Assembly (NCBI RefSeq): GCF_003815535.1
Contig: NZ_RPFZ01000001.1
Coordinates: 1,736,001-1,800,000 of the forward strand
Length of the DNA: 64,000 nt
Origin: Aurantiacibacter spongiae
GTDB taxonomy: Bacteria > Pseudomonadota > Alphaproteobacteria > Sphingomonadales > Sphingomonadaceae
Direction: 5' to 3'
A model generated the notes under the pieces. It worked only from the letters and a program-made list of their open reading frames with translations, was not told the origin of the DNA and ran no database searches. The translations under genes were made by a program, and so were the position numbers. The stretch's first letter is position 1. Each line of letters opens with the position of its first letter. Positions 7,453 through 16,701 of this stretch are shown here, one piece after another.

Positions 7453-9054
7453 ATGCAAGGTGGGTCGCGCCATTCTTCCGTTAGCCCGGTGAGGCTCGCC
7501 GCTGCAGCGGCGAGCCTCACCTTTCTCGCCGTTCCATGCGCCGCCTCTGCGCAGGCCGAAGCGACGCCGGACACGGCGAGAACCAGTGTGGCCCCTTCGA
7601 ACGATGCCGTCGCGCGGGCGATACGTGCCGAGGCGCGCGGTCGCATCGGCGGTTTCTACGCGGCCCGCGGCTTCTGGCCGCTTTGGGTGGAAAATGGTCG
7701 CCTGTCTTCTGCGGCAGAGGCATTCGTATCGCTGGTCGAGAGCGCCGAGGCCGACGGTTTGCGACCACGCGATTACGATCCCGAAGGACTGGTGCGGCTG
7801 ATCGAGGCGGCTCGCTCCGGCGAGCCGCGTGACCTCGCGCGTGCCGAACTCCGGCTGTCACGTGGCTTCTCGCAGTTCGCCCTGGATATGGCCCGCCCCA
7901 ACCGGGAAACGACCTATTACGACGATGCCGTGCGTCCCGGGAACGAGAGGCCCGAAGAAATCCTTCGCCGTGCTGCGCTCGCGGAAGACTTTACGGCCTA
8001 TATCGCCGGCATCGAATGGATGAGCCCCTATTACGTGGGTTTGCGCAAGGCGCTGATCGACGCCAGCCCCCGAACGGGCGCGGACCGCGCTCCGGCGATC
8101 GTCTATAACGGGCCGCTCCTGCGCGTTGGAGATCAGAACCTTCGTGTGCTGCAATTGCGCCGGAGGCTCGGGCTGCCGGCGGGCGATACCTTCGATACCG
8201 ACTTGCGCGATGCGCTGGCGGACTTCCAGCGCTCGCACGGACTTACTGCCGATGGCGTGCTGGGCCCGCAGACGGTCGCCGCTCTCAACACCGCCGCGGT
8301 TTCGCGACCCGGCAACATCACGACGCTGCGGGAAAATCTCGAGCGGGCGCGCGAATTGCCCGGGCCGTGGACCAAGCATATCGTCGTAAACGCCGCTGCC
8401 GCGCGTCTCGCCTATTTCGACGAAGGCGAAGAGCAGGGTGCAATGAAGGTCGTCGTGGGCACGCCCCAGACCCCCACGCCGATGATGGCCGGAATGCTTC
8501 GGTACGCGACGCTCAATCCTTACTGGAACGTCCCTGTCAATCTCGTGCAAAAGACGATCGCGCCCGCCGTCCTGCGCGGGGCATCGCTTGACGCGATGGG
8601 GTACGAGGCTCTGTCCGACTGGAGCGCGGATGCCCGCGTGATCGATCCCTCGACCGTAGACTGGCGCGCAGCGGCCGCGGGCCGGGCGCAGGTTCGCGTT
8701 CGCGAACTACCGGGTAGCGGGAACGCGATGGGCAGCGTCAAGTATCAGTTTCCCAACGATCAGGGCATCTATCTCCACGATACGGACAATCGCGCGCTGT
8801 TTGCCGAGGATCGGCGCCAGCGAAGCAACGGTTGCGTCCGGCTCGAGGATGCGAGCGAACTCGGGCGCTGGCTGTTCGGTTCGATGCCGGCGGCGGATGG
8901 AAGCGCGCCGGAACAGCACGTCGCCCTGCCCCGGGGCGTTCCGGTTTTCCTCACCTACCTGACCGCTGTGCCGCGCGAAGACGGAACGATTGCCTATTAC
9001 GACGACGTCTATGGCCGGGATGGCGGACGCGCGCGGCTCGCCTCGACCGACTGA
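7453..9054 (+). CDS. L,D-transpeptidase (YcbB/LdtD-like)
   Basis: A 533-residue periplasmic peptidoglycan cross-linking enzyme. A signal peptide (RLAAAAASLTFLAVPCAASA) is followed by the L,D-transpeptidase scaffold domain, a peptidoglycan-binding repeat around residues 220-280 (LRVLQLRRRLGLPAGDTFD and DGVLGPQTVAALN) and the YkuD catalytic domain. The active-site histidine is in GIYLHDTDN and the catalytic cysteine in RSNGCVRLED. These enzymes form 3-3 cross-links and need a signal peptide to reach the periplasm. A perfect 34-base palindrome at 7488-7521 encodes the signal-peptide core. The gene is 6 bases after a lipoprotein gene. Confidence 0.92.
   Translation: MQGGSRHSSVSPVRLAAAAASLTFLAVPCAASAQAEATPDTARTSVAPSNDAVARAIRAEARGRIGGFYAARGFWPLWVENGRLSSAAEAFVSLVESAEADGLRPRDYDPEGLVRLIEAARSGEPRDLARAELRLSRGFSQFALDMARPNRETTYYDDAVRPGNERPEEILRRAALAEDFTAYIAGIEWMSPYYVGLRKALIDASPRTGADRAPAIVYNGPLLRVGDQNLRVLQLRRRLGLPAGDTFDTDLRDALADFQRSHGLTADGVLGPQTVAALNTAAVSRPGNITTLRENLERARELPGPWTKHIVVNAAAARLAYFDEGEEQGAMKVVVGTPQTPTPMMAGMLRYATLNPYWNVPVNLVQKTIAPAVLRGASLDAMGYEALSDWSADARVIDPSTVDWRAAAAGRAQVRVRELPGSGNAMGSVKYQFPNDQGIYLHDTDNRALFAEDRRQRSNGCVRLEDASELGRWLFGSMPAADGSAPEQHVALPRGVPVFLTYLTAVPREDGTIAYYDDVYGRDGGRARLASTD
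7488..7521. repeat. Perfect 34-bp palindrome inside the transpeptidase signal-peptide codons
   Basis: The stretch from 7488 to 7521 is identical to its own reverse complement over all 34 bases (arms GGTGAGGCTCGCCGCTG / CAGCGGCGAGCCTCACC). It begins 42 bases after the lipoprotein stop and 35 bases into the transpeptidase frame. It is followed by CTTTCTC, not a full T-run. It may act as a terminator of the lipoprotein transcript, an mRNA hairpin limiting translation, or a protein-binding site. Confidence 0.8.
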
Positions 9055-9137
9055 TCCTTCGCTGTTGCCAGCCGCCCGGCGAATGGTAGTCTCCTCGGGG
9101 AACATCCGGTCATCAGCCGGCAAGAGGGGAGAGGACT

Positions 9138-10769
9138 GTGGCCGAACGACGGCTGACGCGCAGCTATTGCGACTGGTTCGCCGATGAGGCGATACTCGAT
9201 TGCACCATCGGCGGCCTGCTGAGGAAACAGGCTGGCCGGACCCCCGACGACCACGCGCTCGTCGAGGGACTTTCCGACGGAACGGCCGGGCGACGCTGGA
9301 CCTATGCCGAACTGCTGCACGACGCCGACCGTCTGGCGCGTTCGATGGTGTCTCGATACCGGAAGGGAGAGCGCGTGGCGGTCTGGGCCCCGAATATCCC
9401 GGAATGGGTAATCATCGAATATGCCGCGGCGCTTGCCGGACTGACCCTGGTAACGGTCAATCCCGCCTATCAGAAGCGCGAGCTCGACTACATCCTGCGC
9501 CAGTCCGGCTCCGCGGGACTTTTCCTGATCGAGGAGTTTCGCGGCAATCGGATGGGAGAAATCGCCCGGGGCGTCGCAGGCGGTATTCCTCACCTGCGCG
9601 AAGTGATCGACATGCGCGACGAGGCGGCCTTCTTCGGGGGCGGGGACGAGGCGGCCAGCACCCTTCCCGAAATCGCGACGAGCGACCCGGCGCAGATACA
9701 GTACACATCGGGCACGACCGGCTTTCCCAAGGGCGTGGTCCTGTCGCACCGCAACCTTGCCAACAACGCGCGCCTGTTCGTCGAGAGCGGCGAGTTGGAG
9801 GGCGGGGCGACCATCGGGCTGACGCCGCTGTTCCACACGATGGGCTGTTCCATGTCCGTACTGGGGTCCATGCAGGTCGGCGCGACCTATGTGCCGCTGG
9901 TAGGCTTCGATCCGGACGCCGCGCTTGACCTCATGGAAAGCGAGAAGGTCGTGTGGACGATATCCGTTCCCACCATGGCGATGGCGATGATCGAGGCGCA
10001 GCGAAAACGTCCGCGCGATCTTTCAGCGCTTCGGGTGATCGGCGTCGGCGGGGCGATGGTCGCTCCCGAACTGGTCCGCGCCGCGCGCGAGGTGCTCGGT
10101 GCGGAAATACGCGTCGCCTACGGCCAGACCGAAAGCAGTCCGCTCATAACAACCTGCCGGCCCGGCGACTCGGACGAGGACATCGCCGGCACCATCGGGC
10201 GACCGGCATCAGGTTGCGAGGTAGGGATTTTCGATCCGGAATCGGGTGATGTCCTCCCCTGTGACACGGTCGGGGAGATCCGTGCGCGCAGCTATGCCAC
10301 CATGATAGGCTACAATGACGATCCCGAAGCGACGGCTGCCGCCATCGATGGCGAAGGCTGGCTGCATACCGGTGATCTTGGGCGTATGGACGATCGGGGA
10401 TTCGTCACCATTACCGGCCGCGTGCGCGAAATGATCATCCGCGGCGGTGAGAACCTGTTTCCGGCGGAAATCGAGAATGTCCTGCTCGAACATCCCGATG
10501 TGGCCGAATGCGCGGTAGTCGGCGTGCCGGACGAGCGGTTTGGTGAGGGGGTCGCGGCCTTCGTTCGCACCGTAGACGACCGACCGCTGGACGTGGAAGC
10601 CCTTCGCGCGCATTGCCGGGCCCAGATTTCCGCGCAGAAATGCCCTGCTCACTGGGAGCGGGTGCGGGAATTCCCGCTGACCGGTTCGGGCAAGATCAGG
10701 AAGTTCAAGCTGCGCGAGCAGTGGGAGGCGGAGCATCGTGTCGCACCGCCGCAGGAGGAGGACGCCTGA
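9138..10769 (+). CDS. AMP-dependent acyl-CoA synthetase/ligase
   Basis: A 543-residue cytoplasmic adenylate-forming enzyme that activates a fatty or aromatic acid as its CoA thioester. The P-loop-like motif YTSGTTGFPKG is near residue 190, the A5 motif AYGQTESSP near residue 330, the TGDLG motif near 415 and the GRVREMIIRGGENLFPAEIE hinge near 430; the catalytic Lys is in GSGKIRKFKL at the end. The start is GTG with GGGGAGAGGA upstream. It most resembles the FadD3/cyclohexanecarboxylate-CoA ligase group, but the substrate is not decidable from sequence. Confidence 0.93.
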   Translation: MAERRLTRSYCDWFADEAILDCTIGGLLRKQAGRTPDDHALVEGLSDGTAGRRWTYAELLHDADRLARSMVSRYRKGERVAVWAPNIPEWVIIEYAAALAGLTLVTVNPAYQKRELDYILRQSGSAGLFLIEEFRGNRMGEIARGVAGGIPHLREVIDMRDEAAFFGGGDEAASTLPEIATSDPAQIQYTSGTTGFPKGVVLSHRNLANNARLFVESGELEGGATIGLTPLFHTMGCSMSVLGSMQVGATYVPLVGFDPDAALDLMESEKVVWTISVPTMAMAMIEAQRKRPRDLSALRVIGVGGAMVAPELVRAAREVLGAEIRVAYGQTESSPLITTCRPGDSDEDIAGTIGRPASGCEVGIFDPESGDVLPCDTVGEIRARSYATMIGYNDDPEATAAAIDGEGWLHTGDLGRMDDRGFVTITGRVREMIIRGGENLFPAEIENVLLEHPDVAECAVVGVPDERFGEGVAAFVRTVDDRPLDVEALRAHCRAQISAQKCPAHWERVREFPLTGSGKIRKFKLREQWEAEHRVAPPQEEDA

Positions 10770-10786
10770 ACGCGGGACGGGCAACG

Positions 10787-10963
10787 TCAGTTTCTCGGCG
10801 GTTTGCCCAGAACCTTGCGTCGCCAGGCGCGCAGGCACCACCCCCCGCCCAGTACACCGCCTCCGCACAGGAGGGCGACCGATCCGACGATGACCGTTGC
10901 CGTGCCGAGCGCGCCGGTAATGGCGAGCAGGAAGTGAACGAGAAATTCGACGATCGAGCGCAT
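10787..10963 (-). CDS. Small membrane protein, 58 aa
   Basis: An ATG at 10961-10963, with AGGAGG eight bases upstream, opens a 58-residue frame ending TGA at 10787-10789. The protein begins MRSIVEFLVHFLLAITGALG and has two hydrophobic stretches separated by a short loop (residues 5-30 and 32-43), then a basic tail (RAWRRKVLGKPPRN). It is flanked by the converging acyl-CoA synthetase and lies just upstream of no same-strand partner. The strong ribosome site and hydrophobic, basic-tailed composition support it being real. Function unknown. Confidence 0.6.
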   Translation of the reverse strand: MRSIVEFLVHFLLAITGALGTATVIVGSVALLCGGGVLGGGWCLRAWRRKVLGKPPRN

Positions 10964-11010
10964 CGCTCAACCTCCTGCCACGCAAGCGGTTGCGGCGAAA
11001 GGGTTTCTCC

Positions 11011-12210
11011 TCACCCCTCCATTGCGGCGCGCACGAAATCGACCGTGGCGCGGGTAGCCGTGGCAAATTCGGTGCCGGTCGCCTGAAAACTGCCGAACTG
11101 GCTGAACTGGTCGGGCGTCATGCCGTCGAATTCGTACGCCGCGCGAAAGCTCGGAAGCCTCAACAGCTTTTCGAGGCTTTCCGCATCCGGCTCCCGCCGG
11201 ATCGCATCCGGATCGAGCGGACGAAAGTCGTTCTCCAGTTCCATCAGGCGGGCGATGTAGGAGGGCGGGCAGGTGTAGACCATGCCGCTGCCGGCGAAAT
11301 CCTCGATCTGGCGGCTTACCCACTGCCCGCTTTCGTGCTGCTCGATCCGCAGCGAGCATTGCAGCATTTTCGACGGGTGATCGTTATCCTTCGCCCACCA
11401 GTAGGCGCGCTTCAGCACGGCCTCTTCCCCGTCGCGCATTTCCTTAGTCGACAGGTCTATTCCCCGCGCCTTGGCCTCGGTTGCCCAGTCGCCCTTCTGA
11501 GACAGGCGGCTGGCCATGTGCGTGACGATGGATCGCCAGTTGGAAAGATCGACCGAAGCGGCGCGGGCGCGCTGCAGGCCGGCCGTCACGGCAGCCATGC
11601 AGCGCATGTACTGCGGTACCGCGAAGCTCGAGGTGTTGTTGGTGGCTATACCGCGCGCGGTCAGTTCCTCGATGACTTCGTATCCCGCTTTCGAGCCGGG
11701 AATCTTGACCATCACGTTCGGTCCCTGCGCGGCGATCTGGAGCCCCTCGCGCAGCATTCGCTCGCCGTCCTCGGCAAACCGCGGATCGACCTGCCCGGAC
11801 AGGAAGCCGTACTGTCCTCCCGATGCGTCGTAGACCGGCCGGATCGCTTCCGCACCCGCCTTCACGATATCGAGGTAGAGCTGCCAGTAGACGGCTTCGA
11901 CGTCGAGCGCACGGTCGGATTTCATGATGTCGTGGATGCGCGCCTGCCAGCGCGGCGGATCGACCTGTACGGTCTGCAGGACCAGCGGCGGATTTGTGGT
12001 AACGCCGCGAAAGCCCATCGTTCCCTTCTCGTCGATGGCCTTTTGGTCATAGAACCAGTCGAGCTGCTCTTCCCAGTCGCCGCGCTTGCCCTCCGGCGCG
12101 GCCGCCAGCGTTTCGGCCCGCCAGCTCGGAAATACGAGCGGCGAGCTGTCCCACCAGATTTCGCAGTCGGGATTGGTTCTGGCGAGGCGTTGCAGAACGT
12201 GCGTGGTCAT
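11011..12210 (-). CDS. Transaldolase family protein
   Basis: A 399-residue TIM-barrel protein. The barrel shows GVTTNPPLVLQ near the N-terminus (the T-N-P motif of transaldolases) and the Schiff-base lysine in NVMVKIPGSKAG near residue 170, then GIATNNTSSF. It is longer than typical transaldolase B and lacks adjacent pentose-phosphate genes, so it may act on another aldose or be a divergent member. It is read divergently from the SPFH gene. The role in sugar-phosphate carbon transfer follows from the family; exact substrate unknown. Confidence 0.85.
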   Translation of the reverse strand: MTTHVLQRLARTNPDCEIWWDSSPLVFPSWRAETLAAAPEGKRGDWEEQLDWFYDQKAIDEKGTMGFRGVTTNPPLVLQTVQVDPPRWQARIHDIMKSDRALDVEAVYWQLYLDIVKAGAEAIRPVYDASGGQYGFLSGQVDPRFAEDGERMLREGLQIAAQGPNVMVKIPGSKAGYEVIEELTARGIATNNTSSFAVPQYMRCMAAVTAGLQRARAASVDLSNWRSIVTHMASRLSQKGDWATEAKARGIDLSTKEMRDGEEAVLKRAYWWAKDNDHPSKMLQCSLRIEQHESGQWVSRQIEDFAGSGMVYTCPPSYIARLMELENDFRPLDPDAIRREPDAESLEKLLRLPSFRAAYEFDGMTPDQFSQFGSFQATGTEFATATRATVDFVRAAMEG

Positions 12211-12259
12211 GGTTTCTCTCTCAACATTCGCCGGGAAGGGCGGCTCTCTCGACGCGACC

Positions 12260-12305
12260 CCTCGCCTGCCGCGAAGCTTGCGTCAATCGCGGCAGGCGAG
12301 GTTTT
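12260..12305 (+). terminator. Intrinsic-terminator-like hairpin upstream of the SPFH gene
   Basis: CCTCGCCTGCCGCGA at 12260-12274 pairs perfectly with TCGCGGCAGGCGAGG at 12287-12301, a 15-bp stem with a 12-base loop, followed by TTTT. It is oriented with the SPFH gene but precedes it by about 60 bases, and no plus-strand gene ends just before it. It may be an attenuator in the SPFH leader or end an unannotated short RNA. Confidence 0.7.
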
Positions 12306-12367
12306 CCGCTTTCGCTTGCCCCGGGCCGCCCTTGCTCTAGGATAGTTTCAGATCAACGGAGGATCCC

Positions 12368-13375
12368 ATGGGTTTCGCGGCACTGGCGGCGCTGGTTTTC
12401 GTACTTCTCTTGTTCCTGATGATGGGCGTGCGCGTCGTCAAGCAGGGTTACGTCTATACCATTGAACGGCTGGGCAAGTTCACGCTTTCGGCGGAGCCGG
12501 GCCTGCACCTCATCATTCCGTTCATCGACCGCGTCGGTCACAAGATCAACATGATGGAACAGGTGCTCGACATACCCGGGCAGGAAATCATCACCAAGGA
12601 CAACGCGATGGTCGGCGTGGACGCGGTCGTATTCTTCCAGGTGCTCGATGCCGGCAAGGCCGCGTACGAGGTTTCGGGGCTGCACAATGCCATTCTGGCG
12701 CTCACGACTACGAACCTGCGTACGGTGATGGGAAGCATGGACCTGGACGAGACATTGTCCAAGCGCGACGATATCAATGCCCGTTTGCTGTCCGTGGTCG
12801 ACCATGCGACCTCGCCCTGGGGCATCAAGATCACCCGCGTCGAGATCAAGGATATCCGCCCACCCATAGATATATCCGAGGCGATGGCCCGGCAGATGAA
12901 GGCCGAACGCCTGAAGCGCGCCGAAATCCTCGAAGCGGAAGGCGACAAGTCCAGTGCGATCCTGCGCGCCGAAGGCTCCAAGCAGTCGGCCATCCTCGAG
13001 GCGGAAGGCAAGCGCGAATCCGCATTCCGCAACGCTGAAGCACGCGAACGCGAAGCGGAGGCGGAAGCGGCCGCCACCCGCGCCGTGTCCGAGGCCATTG
13101 CAGAAAGCGGGACGCAAGCTCTCAACTACTTCGTGGCACAGGAATATACCAAGGCGGTCGGAAAGTTCGCCGACAGTCCGAACGCCAAGACAATCCTGTT
13201 TCCGGTCGAGGCCACACAGCTTATCGGGACGCTGGGCGGCATCGGAGAACTTGCGCGGGAAGTCATCGGCGACAAGACCGGCGATGTCGGAACGCCGATC
13301 CCACCACAACGCGAGCGCGCCACGGTCCCGCGTACCCGGACGCGCGACACCGCGACCGAGCGGCAGGAACGATAG
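12368..13375 (+). CDS. SPFH/Band 7 membrane scaffold protein (paraslipin/QmcA-like)
   Basis: A 335-residue protein. One N-terminal membrane segment (FAALAALVFVLLLFLMMGV) is followed by the Band 7 domain: VVKQGYVYTIERLGKF, PGLHLIIPFIDRV and MVGVDAVVFFQVLDAGKAAYEV. Then comes a long alanine/glutamate-rich coiled coil (about residues 170-245, repeated AEGxKxSAIL units) and a basic, threonine-rich tail. SPFH proteins oligomerise into membrane microdomain scaffolds and chaperone FtsH-type proteolysis. The next gene, NfeD, starts immediately after its stop, the classic stomatin-NfeD pairing. Confidence 0.94.
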   Translation: MGFAALAALVFVLLLFLMMGVRVVKQGYVYTIERLGKFTLSAEPGLHLIIPFIDRVGHKINMMEQVLDIPGQEIITKDNAMVGVDAVVFFQVLDAGKAAYEVSGLHNAILALTTTNLRTVMGSMDLDETLSKRDDINARLLSVVDHATSPWGIKITRVEIKDIRPPIDISEAMARQMKAERLKRAEILEAEGDKSSAILRAEGSKQSAILEAEGKRESAFRNAEAREREAEAEAAATRAVSEAIAESGTQALNYFVAQEYTKAVGKFADSPNAKTILFPVEATQLIGTLGGIGELAREVIGDKTGDVGTPIPPQRERATVPRTRTRDTATERQER

Positions 13376-13879
13376 GTGGATTTCGATGGCATCGACGCCA
13401 CCTGGATCTGGGTGACGCTGGGCCTGCTCCTGGCAGGTCTCGAGATGATCGTACCGGGGGTCTACCTGATCTGGATGGCGATGGCGGCCCTTGTCACCGC
13501 GCTTCTGGTATTCGTATCGGCTCCGCCCCTCACGCTGCAGATCATCAGCTTCGTGTTCCTGTCGCTGATCTTCGCTTTCTCGGCGAAGCGCTTCCTCGGT
13601 CGCTCCCCGATCATCAGTTCTGACCCCATGCTCAATCGCAAGGGGGAGCGCCTCGCCGGGGAAATCGGCACGGTCACGCAACCGATCGAACACGGCAGTG
13701 GCCGGGTGAAACTTGGCGACAGCGAATGGCTTGCGCGCGGAGTGGACATGGCGGCGGGAGAACGCGTGCGGGTCAAGGGAACGGAAGGCGCGATCCTTCT
13801 GGTCGAACCGCTTAATCTGCTAGTTGACGAGGGCAGCACGGTAGTTCCCGATGCGAAGGGCAGGCCTTCGCGCGATTGA
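13376..13879 (+). CDS. NfeD family membrane protein
   Basis: A 167-residue protein beginning with GTG directly after the SPFH stop. Residues 8-75 hold three or four membrane segments (ATWIWVTLGLLLAGLEMIV, YLIWMAMAALVTALLVFV, LQIISFVFLSLIFAFSA). The C-terminal half is an OB-fold NfeD domain with GEIGTVTQPI and GRVKLGDSEWLARG. NfeD proteins partner with SPFH proteins; adjacency with zero spacing supports a complex at the inner membrane. Confidence 0.93.
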   Translation: MDFDGIDATWIWVTLGLLLAGLEMIVPGVYLIWMAMAALVTALLVFVSAPPLTLQIISFVFLSLIFAFSAKRFLGRSPIISSDPMLNRKGERLAGEIGTVTQPIEHGSGRVKLGDSEWLARGVDMAAGERVRVKGTEGAILLVEPLNLLVDEGSTVVPDAKGRPSRD

Positions 13880-13943
13880 AGCGAGCGAGTCAGGTAATCG
13901 TGCATCGTCCCTTTCGACACCGCTATCGCAGGCGGCTCCTTCC

Positions 13944-14891
13944 TCACATGGTTGCGCGCTTGTCCGAAAAACGCCCATGCTTGCGATAGCGCACCATCCA
14001 CCGGTCGAGAAACAGGGAAAGCGGTTTCGGGTCGACGCCTAGTTCACCGATCTGCCTGATGTCCGAGCTTGCGACGTTCCCTCGCTTGAGCATCGCAAGC
14101 TGGTCGCCGTTTATCGGAGCCAGCGGCAGCGCGGCGATCATTTTCGCCAGCGGCCCGGGCACCGGCAGGAAGGTGCGGTTGCGATCCTGCCCTTCGGCTA
14201 TCATCCGGTTGATCTGCAACATGGTGAGCCTTTGCGGCCCCGCCGCTTCGTAAACCTTTCCGCCATGCGTCCGCGGATCGGCCAGTGCGTTCCCGATGGC
14301 CTGCGCCAGATCGTCCACCCAGACAGGCTGCATGGGCGAATCGGCACCGAAAACCGGCAGTACCGGCGCCACCTGGATCATGTCCGCGAACATCGGGATC
14401 ATTCCGCCTTCCTCTCCGAACACGACGGAGGGGCGGATGATCGTCGCATCGGGGAAGGCCTCGAGAACAAGGTCCTCGCCCCTGCCCTTCGTAGCGTAAT
14501 AACCGGTGTCGCTTTGGGCATCGGCGCCGATGGCCGATACGTACACGAACCGGCTGGCACCCATCTCGGCTGCCGCGCGCGCCGCGTCGCGCGCGCCGCG
14601 AGCCTGGATAATGCGCTGGTTGGCCCCGAACGTGCCCACCAGATAGACCGCAGCATCCGCCCCGCGCATGCAGGCTTCGATGCTGCTAGCGTTCGTCACG
14701 TCGCAGCGGGCGAACTGCAACTGACCGAGATTGGCGAGCGGCTTGAGCTTGAAGGCCTTTTCCGGCTCGCGCGCGGCGATACGCACGCGGGCACCACGCT
14801 CGAGCAGATCCTGTGCGACATGGGTTCCGATGAAACCGCTGCCGCCGATAAGGACGACGAGCTTGTCTGCGAGCGGGGAAATCTTGGCCAT
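13944..14891 (-). CDS. NAD-dependent epimerase/dehydratase-like protein (NDUFA9-like)
   Basis: A 315-residue atypical SDR. The glycine motif VVLIGGSGFIGTHVAQDLL lies near residue 12. The usual YxxxK appears as YYATKGRGE near residue 145. The C-terminal part carries GGKVYEAAGPQRLTML. The sequence fits the complex I NDUFA9-like family of alphaproteobacteria, which bind NADPH and act in respiratory complex I assembly or quinone-linked steps; this is family knowledge. The start MAKISPLAD at 14891 is chosen because the 59 codons upstream are not conserved-looking. It is the last host gene before the tRNA. Confidence 0.86.
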   Translation of the reverse strand: MAKISPLADKLVVLIGGSGFIGTHVAQDLLERGARVRIAAREPEKAFKLKPLANLGQLQFARCDVTNASSIEACMRGADAAVYLVGTFGANQRIIQARGARDAARAAAEMGASRFVYVSAIGADAQSDTGYYATKGRGEDLVLEAFPDATIIRPSVVFGEEGGMIPMFADMIQVAPVLPVFGADSPMQPVWVDDLAQAIGNALADPRTHGGKVYEAAGPQRLTMLQINRMIAEGQDRNRTFLPVPGPLAKMIAALPLAPINGDQLAMLKRGNVASSDIRQIGELGVDPKPLSLFLDRWMVRYRKHGRFSDKRATM

Positions 14892-15089
14892 GATGCGGTC
14901 CTCGGCGAGCCGTTCGGGTTCGACCGCCCTTGGCACATCGGGACGCGTCCGGGCAATGCCCACGTTTGGCCAACGCGGCAAGAGATTCTTCGCCAACGAG
15001 AAGCGTCCCGCGTTGACACCCTGACAAAGCTGTCCTATCGGCCCGCCCCTACCACGCGGCAGGGACACTGCCCCACCGCGCGATCCGGT

Positions 15090-15176
<87 letters not shown>

Positions 15177-15341
15177 TTTGTTCTTCTCACGTTCTCCCAA
15201 ATAATCTATAAAACCCGCAGAAATCCTAGGGATTTGGCCCTTGGATCGTTCCGGATCGTCCCACCTGTTCTCGGGGGTTCCAGACACTTTTGTGGGCCTT
15301 TTGAGGCCGTTTCGCAAAGGCCCAGATAAAAAGGCCCCCAC

Positions 15342-16565
15342 ATGCCGCTGACAGATACTCGCCTCCGCGCTCTCAAGCCCAAGGATAAGCCATACAAGGT
15401 AACCGATGAGCGCGGCCTCTATGTTGAGGTCACGCCGACCGGCAGCAAGCTTTGGCGGTTCCGATACCGGATCGGCGGTGCGCAAAAGAAACTCTGCATC
15501 GGCAGCTATCCCGACATCAGCCTCAAGCAGGCGCGAGACGCGGCCTACGAGGCGCGACGAGCAGTTGCTTCTGGGGGCGACCCTGCCTTTGAGAAGCGGA
15601 AGCGGAAAATCCGCGCCGAGTTCCTGTCTGCTCAGACGTTCGGAGCAGTCGCGCGTGAGTATATTGAACAGATGATGGTCCAGAATGGCCGCGCCGATGG
15701 CACGATCGTCAAGGCCAACTATTTCCTCGACAAGCTTGCGCCTGCCATCGGGAACCGACCCATCCACGAGATCGAGCCGTTCGAAGTCCTGGCTCCCCTC
15801 AAACGACTGGAAGCCACTGGTAAACACGAGACTGCGAAGAAATGCCGGTCGTTCGCAGGCCGCGTGTTTCGCTACGGTGTTGCTACCACCCGCTGCAAAT
15901 CCGATCCGACCAGTATGCTGAAGGGTGCTCTCGTAACGCCGAGAGCCACGCATTATGCAGCCATCCTCGAGCCCACCGAGCTAGGCGGGCTGTTGCGCGC
16001 AATCGACGACTTCACTGGCTACATGGTGACGAAGTTAGCTTTGCAGATCGCGCCGCATGTGTTCGTGCGCCCCGGCGAACTGCGGCACGCCGAATGGCAT
16101 GAGATCGACCTCGTCGATGGGGTCTGGAAGATTCCTGCCGGCAAAATGAAAGCGCGCAGAGCGCATGCCGTCCCGCTTTCCAAGCAGGTTAGAGGCTATC
16201 TCTCTGATCTGGGCGAGATGCTCGGCCGCGAAGGATATGTTTTCCCATCTGCGCGCAGCTCCAAGCGTCCCATGAGTGAAAACACGCTCAATGCCGCATT
16301 CCGTCGCATGGGATACTCGAAGGAAGAGGTCACCGCGCACGGACTCCGGGCGACAGCATCAACATTCCTGAACGAGTCGGGACTTTGGAATCCGGATGCA
16401 ATCGAGCGTGCCCTGGCACATGGCGACAGCAATGTTGTGCGTGGCATCTACCATCGCGGCAAACATTGGGACGAGCGTGTGCGGATGGCTCAATGGTGGA
16501 GCGACTACCTCGATGAGCTCCGGACAGGAGGAAAGGTCATCCAGGGCAAGTTTGCGAAGGGTTGA
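15342..16565 (+). CDS. int: P4-type tyrosine integrase
   Basis: A 407-residue site-specific recombinase. The N-terminal arm-binding DUF4102 domain shows LRALKPKDKPYKVTDERGL and IGSYPDISLKQARDAA; a core-binding SAM-like domain follows around residues 95-180. The catalytic residues are R in RPGELRHAEW, K in GKMKARRAHAVPL, H-x-x-R in TAHGLRATAST, H in LAHGDSN and the nucleophile Tyr in VRGIYHRG. It inserts and excises the element at the tRNA-Leu 3' end. Full length for the family. The 165-base interval before it is noncoding and could hold arm-type binding sites. Confidence 0.96.
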   Translation: MPLTDTRLRALKPKDKPYKVTDERGLYVEVTPTGSKLWRFRYRIGGAQKKLCIGSYPDISLKQARDAAYEARRAVASGGDPAFEKRKRKIRAEFLSAQTFGAVAREYIEQMMVQNGRADGTIVKANYFLDKLAPAIGNRPIHEIEPFEVLAPLKRLEATGKHETAKKCRSFAGRVFRYGVATTRCKSDPTSMLKGALVTPRATHYAAILEPTELGGLLRAIDDFTGYMVTKLALQIAPHVFVRPGELRHAEWHEIDLVDGVWKIPAGKMKARRAHAVPLSKQVRGYLSDLGEMLGREGYVFPSARSSKRPMSENTLNAAFRRMGYSKEEVTAHGLRATASTFLNESGLWNPDAIERALAHGDSNVVRGIYHRGKHWDERVRMAQWWSDYLDELRTGGKVIQGKFAKG

Positions 16566-16701
16566 TCGAGAGAACGAATTTCTTCTCACCCAATGCAGGA
16601 TTGGAGGCTTAGGATCAGTCCCGCCAGGGACACAGAAGCCAACAAGGCGAACTCAATTCTGATGCCCCAGATTCGAAGCCAATTCCGCATTGTGCCGAGC
16701 C

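Noticed and set aside
12353-13693. 446-residue minus-strand reading frame
   Set aside because: Antisense to the SPFH and NfeD genes, whose family motifs are unmistakable.
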